From positions 12,958,001 through 13,022,000 of the forward strand of contig OZ316899.1 of the NCBI GenBank assembly GCA_973895155.1: 64,000 nucleotides of DNA, read 5' to 3'. Both the position numbers and the translations under genes were made by a program. The notes under the pieces were generated by a model. The model saw only the letters and a program-made list of their open reading frames with translations. It did not search any database and had not been told where the DNA came from. The DNA is from Marsupella aquatica (lineage: Eukaryota; Marchantiophyta). Position 1 is the first letter of the stretch; every line of letters starts with the position of its first letter. Positions 58,060-64,000 of this stretch are shown here, in pieces.

Positions 58060-58253
58060 ATGGTTTTGTCACAATCTCAAAATCCAGAGATTCAGGTTCA
58101 ATTGGATCCCGTCTGAACACTCTGCAAAGCTGTCAATCTTCCCTTTTCTGGACAACAAAAGAGAACCAAAAACCTCAGAAAACTTGAATTTGCAAAGAAT
58201 GGATTGAACATTATAAGCCGGTTGGGAATTAAAATTATGAACCTGTTATAAGT

Positions 58254-58394
58254 TAAAGTTAACCCTAGATAAAGAGGTTAAGGAGTAGTTACATAACTAC
58301 CTCCATATAACCACACATTTGTACTCAACACTTACATTATTATGAATGTTGGAGGTTGGAGCAAATTTTTGGCTATGGTGTCCTCAATCTAACA
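58254..58394 (+). repeat. 5' LTR of copia 3 (141 bp)
   Basis: It begins TGTTATAAG and ends TCTAACA, immediately before the primer-binding site. Length and start match the LTRs of copy 2 (136 and 144 bp). There is no partner LTR in the window to confirm it. Confidence 0.75.
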
Positions 58395-58407
58395 CGTTAT
58401 CAGCACG
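58395..58407 (+). other. Primer-binding site of copia 3
   Basis: CGTTATCAGCACG directly follows the LTR, matching TGTTATCAGCAC in copy 2. TATCAG is shared with initiator-tRNA-type sites. Confidence 0.6.
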
Positions 58408-58887
58408 TCTCTTTGAGCAATTTTTTATTGAACGGCCATACAAGCATGAGAAAGGAGATTGCCCCCCAACCTATCGACAATATTTCCCTTTTTCAATCAA
58501 TAGGATCCTAACCCAATACGAAAGTGCCAGAAATTGAATTTCTGAATCCTCCATAAATTGCATACTGCTCGGTGGTCACTCCCTCCCTCCCAAATTTAGG
58601 AAGAATTGCAAGGCGGGGACCATTTTCCTATATGGACACGGCTTGGATATCCACAAATTTCAAATCAACAGTATCCCACACACAATTTCCTTTACAAGGA
58701 TCACACTCCAAGAAGGAAATCCGGACGGGCTGACAAGAGAAGCAGTTACACACAAATACGCCTCGACAAAAGCCTAGAGTCTCCCCTTTTACAAATGCAA
58801 AAATTGGATGCGGCCTTAAAATCAAGCACATTAGTCAAGGCCCGAAAGGGTGACAGTTGATCCCCTACATTATAGATCAATACGACT

Positions 58888-60183
58888 GCCGCATCATTGA
58901 CAGTTACACGACAATAATAGCGCTAGAAAAGCTCAGCTTTCAAGAATTGGCAATTGATGGATCAAATTATTTATCTTGGTCTCTCGATATGGAGGCGCAC
59001 CTCGCAGCGAAAGACCTCCCAGACACAATAATTACAGATCAAGGACCTACGCTACGAGAAAAAGCAAAGGCCCTTGTTTTCATAAGGCACCATCTAGCAG
59101 ATGCTCTGAAAACCCAATACTTAAATGAATACAATCCGAGAATATTATGGGACGAATTGAAACCTTTGATTCGATCACATGCGGCTCATCTCATTACCAG
59201 CAGCGAGACACGACTGGATCAACCTCAGGGTGCAAGACCACAAGACCGTTGCAGAGTACAATAACGAATTATTCTGAATAGCCTCACAACTTGCGATCTG
59301 TGGGAACCCGGTCGATGATGCAGAGCAGATCAAGAAGACCCTATCAACATTCCATGCAACTAACTTAGTATTATCTGCCCAATACAGAAATATGGCATTC
59401 ACGAGATACTCCCAATTAATTGCACACATGTTATTAGCAGAGAAGCATCAACTACTACTCCTGGAGAATTCGAAGGCAAGACCCCCAGGTACCCTCCCAC
59501 CTATAACCAAACCTGAATCACAATACAATAGCAGAAATCAAAGGGGGAGGGGTACCTTCAGGGGGAGGGGCGAAAACTATGCAGGCCGAGGTCGAAGCCA
59601 ATTTGCAAGAGGAAGGGGCTCAGGACGCATGAACAACCCCAAAAATAATCAAACAAAGTGGCAAAGTCGAAGCAGTGATCGTGGCAGAGGGCGGAGTCGA
59701 CCCAACAATAACAATATATCAGATAAGAGGAACAACCCTCCCAAATGTTTCAGATGTGGCACACTAGGACATACAAGAAATGAATGTAGGGCACCCTTGC
59801 ATTTAGTTAAACTTTATCAGAACAGCATAAACTACCCTATAAGAGAACCCCAAGGAAATTTTTTGGAATTACCACAAGACCTCACCCAATATATTACTGA
59901 ACCAGCCTCACCCGAAATACACGCAATTATTTATGGAATAGAGAGGCCAAACTTAGCAGACCCAACAACCTGCATAATAGACAGCGGCACCTCACATACC
60001 ATCTTAAAGGATAGAAAATACTTCACTAGCATCATACCATCATCCAGAACTATTACTACAATCTCCGGACAAAAACAGATTGAACATGGCCATGGTAAGG
60101 CTGCCGTAATATTCCCAAGAAGGACAGTGATCCACATAGAATCTGTGATATACGCCCCCCACAGCCACAAGAAACCTGATTAG
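58888..60183 (+). pseudogene. copia 3 gag and protease
   Basis: Gag starts around 58888-58950 with LSFQELAIDGSNYLSWSLD and continues to a frameshift near 59165 and a stop near 59276. It then runs open from 59392 to 60183. The second part has an Arg/Gly-rich (RGRGTFRGRG) RNA-binding stretch, a zinc knuckle CFRCGTLGHTRNEC at residues 119-132 of that frame, and protease IIDSGTSHTIL with Asp at residue 197. The DSG triad is intact. The coding is better preserved than in copy 2. Confidence 0.88.
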
Positions 60184-61653
60184 TTTTCAGGACATCAGGG
60201 CAAATGACTTACATATCCACACAAATATACACAAGAACAGAGAAGTACTATACATTCTCAAGAAGACCAAAAAGGGACTACAGATCCGAGAAATACTCTC
60301 AGCAGAACCCCCAGGATTATATGTGACCCAAATACAGTCACACTATGCCGAAGATAAACAAGAGAGTATTGCCATTACATGGCATAATCGGTTGGGACAT
60401 CCCGACACAAACATGTACCATAAAATCTTTAAAGATTCAGTGGGCATACCACAAGCAGCTAAAATACCTCCCAAACGAGAACCCTACAGAGCATGCTCGC
60501 AGGGTAAGCTAATCACCCGCCCAGAAATTACCAAATCGGTGTATACTATCCCCAAATTCCTGGAGCAACTCAATGCAGATGTTTGTCCATTGACCTACCT
60601 AGTGGACCATTCAGGTTCTTCCTGGTCCTGATCGACTCATCGTCCAAGTGATCCCAAGTGTCCCTACTATCAATGAGAAACCTAGTATTCTCAAGAATCC
60701 TAGTGAATATACTTAAGTTAAGAGCTTAGTTTCCTGAAAACCCAATACGCATCATACGAGTTGATGGAGCAGGAGAATTTACTTCCAAGACATTTAATGA
60801 CTTCTGCATTACCGCTTGAATCAAAGCCCAATACTCTGTCCCGTATGTACACTTCCAAAATGGGATAGCCGAGTCAGTGATTAAAAGATTACAGATGATT
60901 GCACGCCCATTATTAATGCAAACCAAACTCCCAGCAACAGCATGGGGACATGCCATACTACACGCAGCATCCCTACTACAGTATAGACCTTCATCTTTCA
61001 ACTCATTGTCCCCACACCACCTAGCATACGGCCTACCCCCGAACCTCACCCACTTGGAAACATTTGGATGCCAGGTGCTAGTACCAATCTTGGGCCCTAA
61101 ACGCACCAAATTGGGCCCCCAAAGGCAAGTAGGAATCTATGTCGGTTTTGATTCTCCATCCATTATAAGATTCCTAGAACCTACTACCGGGGACGTTTAT
61201 AAAGCCAGATTTCAGGACTGTCACTTCTTCAAGAACACATACCCAAAACTGACAACCGGAAAACAAGAGGACATGACTGCAGCACCTCAATTACTATGGA
61301 AAACTAAGGACATACTCCTAAATGACCCGAGAACGAGACAAGCAGATGAAGAAGTTAGACGAGTCTTACATTTAAACCAAATATTGAACACATTACCAGA
61401 TGCGTTCAATGATGCTGCTGCAGTAACCCGCTCTCACATAGAGGCCGCAAATGTACCTGCATGTATTAAACCCATGCAAATTGAAGTAGCTGAGGTACCA
61501 CCTAAAGCTAAGCGAGGCCGACCCCTAGGATCTAGAGATACTCGCCCTAGACAGAAAAAGAATACAACACCCACGACTACACCACCTATAGACAACATCA
61601 GTGAAGAAACCAATACAAATCCACCACAAGACAACGAGGAAATATCAATATAG
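60184..61653 (+). pseudogene. copia 3 integrase, broken
   Basis: 60323-60631 has WHNRLGHPDTNMY and a YRACSQGK (HHCC pair), then NADVC with the first catalytic Asp. Frame changes and stops follow (60630-60850), with DGAGEFTSKTF for the second Asp near 60762-60795. 60877-61653 is open, just after HFQNGIAESVIKR with the catalytic Glu. It contains LAYGLPPNLTHLETFGCQVL, GIYVGFDSPSIIRFLEP and a basic tail (AKRGRPLGSRD). The D-D-E residues are present but the frame is broken. Confidence 0.85.
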
Positions 61654-61708
61654 TATATGCATACAGGACGAGTGTGGCAGGGAGCACAAACTACAATAAA
61701 TGAACAAT

Positions 61709-62229
61709 TGTGACATCGCCGGTACGGTGGCTAATAAATGATTTGGCCTAACCACGCTTAGCACGCGCAATAGAGGTATCTTAGACCGTAATTATTAGCA
61801 TAACAACAGTATTTAGGTAGCCATTATCAGTAGGAAATCATTAGTCAATAAGGGGCGTTCATGTTCGGGCTGGCGGCGGGTCGCCATTTGCACGCCCGGG
61901 TTGCGAGCGTGTAATGGGCCCTCCCCTTTTCCCCTCGGGTCTGTATAACAAACTTCGGGAGGCGGCCACTGACACGCACTGACCCGGACTGGCAGAGTGG
62001 CCGGTACACTGCAAGCGTGAAAGGCTCGGCCTATAAACGATGAGGAGGCGACGGGCGATCAACGAGCTCTCAAGGTATAAAAAGGGGGCCGATCCTTTGC
62101 AGTGCACCAGTTCTTCAGTCCACGCGCCAACTTTGACCCTAGTTCTCTCGCTTATCCTTAGTTGCCTTCCATCTCCTCTGAATATCGCACACAATCCTTT
62201 CCAGTTTGGCCATACAATTTTGGACGTAG
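61709..62229 (+). promoter_or_regulatory. GC-rich promoter-like region, possible LTR
   Basis: It begins TGTGACATCGCC at the point where copia 3 stops. Composition jumps to GC-rich. TATAAAAAG at 62076-62084 is a good TATA box, with the coding region starting some 150-200 bases later. A TG start and an internal TATA box suit the 5' LTR of another retrotransposon, but I see no primer-binding site and the partner LTR would be outside the window. Confidence 0.4.
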
Positions 62230-63129
62230 TTCCTCTCTATCGGAGGGCACTTGGCCGACTCGTTGAAACACGCCAACCCGCAACGATACAAGATCAAACG
62301 CGAGTACGAGAGAGCCATCCGCCTAGCAGGCCGCCATCACTATCTCCTTAACTTTGATTACCCGTCCCAGAGCGAGCTTTACCAACCCAAAGAAATATCA
62401 GGGTACTTCTTCGACAGAGGCAAATATATCGGCTTTTGGGAGGCATTGCTTTGGCTCCCGGACGAGGTCTTCAATATCTCGGGCACAATCGATTTACAGC
62501 GACACCACTTTGACCACATCCCCGCTCAGGTCCGGGACATCATCAACAGCGAGTCCAGTGCTACCCGATCTACAAGGGCGTCTACACTTGCATCAGAAAA
62601 CCTCTACCGACACCTACAGAATTTCATGGCAACTACACCATCGACCACCGGTGCCAGCCCAGCCATGCTTGTACCCGCACCAGCCCAGGCTCAGGCTCAG
62701 TCTTAGCCTCAACCTCAACCTCAGCCTAGCCGATCCCCACCGCCAGTCGTCCCGCCAATACAAGTACGCTCCGTCGTCAATGCTGTGGACCTCAGCAACG
62801 ATGAAGATGATACCTTACCCCTGCTCAGGCGGCCTAGAGGAGCAAGCACCCAGGGATCCGGCACTACATCGCCCCTTCCCCAGGCCCGGACCCGAGTAGC
62901 ATCTCCAACGGATAACATGGTGACCGTAGCCTCCCCGACCCCAATACTAACGGCAGTGGCACTACCCATACCCAATCGGGAGGATGGGGAGGTGTCACCC
63001 TCCCCGAGCCATCACGAGAGCCAGTCTCGGGGAAAGAAGAGGAAGGAACCCGCAGCTGTATCCGGGTTACCCATGGCCACGGTAGCCGCGGCCAAGGTAA
63101 ATGCATCGCATGGGGGAAAACGTGCATAA
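62230..63129 (+). pseudogene. Unrecognised protein, first part (gag-like position)
   Basis: The frame is open from the stop at 62227 to 63127 except for one TAG at 62704, which stands in a CAG/CAA-rich stretch and looks like a mutated Gln codon. No ATG precedes the protein-like start (ADSLKHANPQRYKIKREYER), so the true start is upstream, spliced or mutated. After a globular part (FFDRGKYIGFWEALLWLPDE) the sequence is low-complexity: Ala/Pro/Gln, acidic (DLSNDEDDTLPLL), then basic (KKRKEP). I cannot name the family. Confidence 0.45.
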
Positions 63130-64000
63130 GAACATCCTCCACCCCAAACATGCGGTGTACTTGAAGACTCAGGGGTTTGAGCACCTCGCCTCTCTCCCCT
63201 GGAACACGTGCAGATACTACGGGGAGGACATGATGGAGTTTGTCAAGAATTATGACGATGTCTGTCAGCATACTCGGCTGCGGGGGAGGAATATGTCCCT
63301 CACAGAGGAGCGGCCCAGGATGATCTTTGGGCTACCCGAGGGCGATCACCAAGTTGAATCACGGGGTCTCGGGGGCAAGGGAGCCAAGTACCAATCCTCG
63401 AGTTTTCCCTCCGAGGGGTCAGTGGACAACGGGTTCGTGATGAGGACCTGCCTAATCCCCGAGATAGCTGAGCGGCTGGAGTTCCAGAGGTACGCCCTCC
63501 ACATGATGGAACCCCGGGGTGAGATCTTCGCTGCCCAGGTTATCCAGGTCGAGAACTATCGACCTAGGAAGTGGGCTTCGTACTTTGCTAAGAAGTTCCA
63601 CAAAGAGATGGAGCGGCGAACGAAGTCGCTATACATCAGCGGGAAGGCATATTTTGCGAGCCACATTGAGATCATTCTTGAGTGGTACGCCCGGTTTGAT
63701 CAACAAACCCTTCCCCGGGTCAACGTAACTAAGTTGGTCCCGACTAAGTGGATCTTCCCGGCCTTGGAGAGATGGCCTCAACCCGAGGCCCAAAGTCTGG
63801 CGGCTACGCAGGCCTCACCCATCCAACCTCCACAGGTAGCGGTAGCCGTGGCCGAAGAAGTACCGGAAGAGGCAGTGATCGCAACCTTAGATGCGATCAA
63901 CCAGGCCGGGCCTGGTGCAGAAGTTGGGGCGGTGGAGGCCTTGCCCGAGCCCGAGGGTCCAGAAGACCCACCAATGGCTATTCCAGAGGACAGCTTGATG
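63110..64000 (+). CDS. Unrecognised protein, second part, open at window edge
   Basis: From ATG at 63110 (MGENVHKNILHPKHAVYLKT) the frame stays open for about 296 codons to the right edge. It lies one frame away from the preceding ORF, which it overlaps by 20 bases, so it may be one protein with a frameshift. Globular features include FEHLASLPWNTCRYYGEDMM, RPRMIFGLPEGDH, RKWASYFAKKFHKEMERR and KLVPTKWIFPALERW, then an acidic Pro/Ala/Glu-rich tail. In position and style it resembles the first gene of a plant retrotransposon. The family is unknown to me. Confidence 0.5.
   Translation, partial: MGENVHKNILHPKHAVYLKTQGFEHLASLPWNTCRYYGEDMMEFVKNYDDVCQHTRLRGRNMSLTEERPRMIFGLPEGDHQVESRGLGGKGAKYQSSSFPSEGSVDNGFVMRTCLIPEIAERLEFQRYALHMMEPRGEIFAAQVIQVENYRPRKWASYFAKKFHKEMERRTKSLYISGKAYFASHIEIILEWYARFDQQTLPRVNVTKLVPTKWIFPALERWPQPEAQSLAATQASPIQPPQVAVAVAEEVPEEAVIATLDAINQAGPGAEVGAVEALPEPEGPEDPPMAIPEDSLM

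Larger units (their letters stand above)
58254..61708 (+). mobile_element. Ty1/copia retrotransposon 3, 3'-truncated
   Basis: The element has a 5' LTR, primer-binding site, gag, protease and integrase in order, with sequence close to copies 1 and 2. It stops near 61708, after a segment matching the integrase-RT linker of copy 2 (YMHTGRVWQ); reverse transcriptase, RNase H and the 3' LTR are absent. GC-rich unrelated DNA begins at 61709 with TGTGACATCGCC. Either a later insertion split it or a deletion removed the rest. It looks younger than copy 2: long stretches remain open. Confidence 0.85.

Noticed and set aside
62000-62080. tRNA-like word TGGCAGAGTGGCCGGT as a tRNA gene
   Set aside because: A-box-like only. 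No B box at the right distance and no cloverleaf can be drawn.
1-64000. CRISPR arrays, operons or bacterial ribosome binding sites
   Set aside because: Repeats present are tandem minisatellites without unique spacers, and spliced genes and plant retroelements show a plant nuclear sequence.

Overview
This is a nuclear land-plant sequence. It is intron-rich, packed with plant-type transposable elements, and has one clear host gene: a MIKC-type MADS-box transcription factor gene on the + strand, coding exons 27741-52488. The MADS and K domains look most like the classic (MIKCc) genes of seed-free plants, so I favour a moss, other bryophyte or lycophyte with a moderate to large genome. That placement is inference from family resemblance, not a database result.

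Layout. 1-2085: minus-strand Ty1/copia remnant (protease, integrase, start of reverse transcriptase, running off the left edge). 2086-4020: non-coding DNA dense in ATGAC/GTCAT words, with an 83-bp tandem array and a duplicated unit of about 570 bp. 4100-6170: decayed PIF/Harbinger transposon with a minus-strand DDE transposase and a possible convergent partner ORF. 6656-6800: 37-bp minisatellite. 6820-12665: full-length but dead Ty1/copia element with very short LTRs (136 and 144 bp) and an exact 5-bp target duplication. 13636-13805: tRNA-like SINE with an 11-bp target duplication. 14010-14490: degenerate minisatellite. 14929, 15413 and 15449: three Helitron-type 5' ends, two on - and one on +. 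15449 to about 26393: autonomous-looking Helitron whose 15-exon Rep/helicase gene (19295-26319) can be spliced without a stop or frameshift into about 1750 codons. 27741-52488: MADS gene of 8 coding exons, 264 codons, with a 21.1-kb intron between its two 42-bp K-domain exons. 54134-54403: 138-bp tandem duplication. About 56426-58059: decayed minus-strand locus resembling an N4/N6 DNA methyltransferase. 58254-61708: third copia copy with its 5' LTR, lacking reverse transcriptase and 3' LTR. 61709-64000: GC-rich, promoter-like DNA followed by a long coding region I do not recognise, open at the right edge.

How the parts relate. The three copia copies share domain order, protease and integrase signatures and, where visible, short LTRs and a TATCAGCAC primer-binding site, so they are one family inserted repeatedly on both strands. 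The Helitron lies about 1.35 kb upstream of the MADS start codon in the same orientation. The 21-kb MADS intron contains no transposon I can recognise, although it sits in a transposon-rich neighbourhood, but it does contain a nearly perfect 38-bp hairpin.

Most short ORFs in the window are chance frames and are left out. Exon boundaries were read by eye from GT/AG sites, phase agreement and family knowledge. Transposon ends are firm only where a target duplication is visible.
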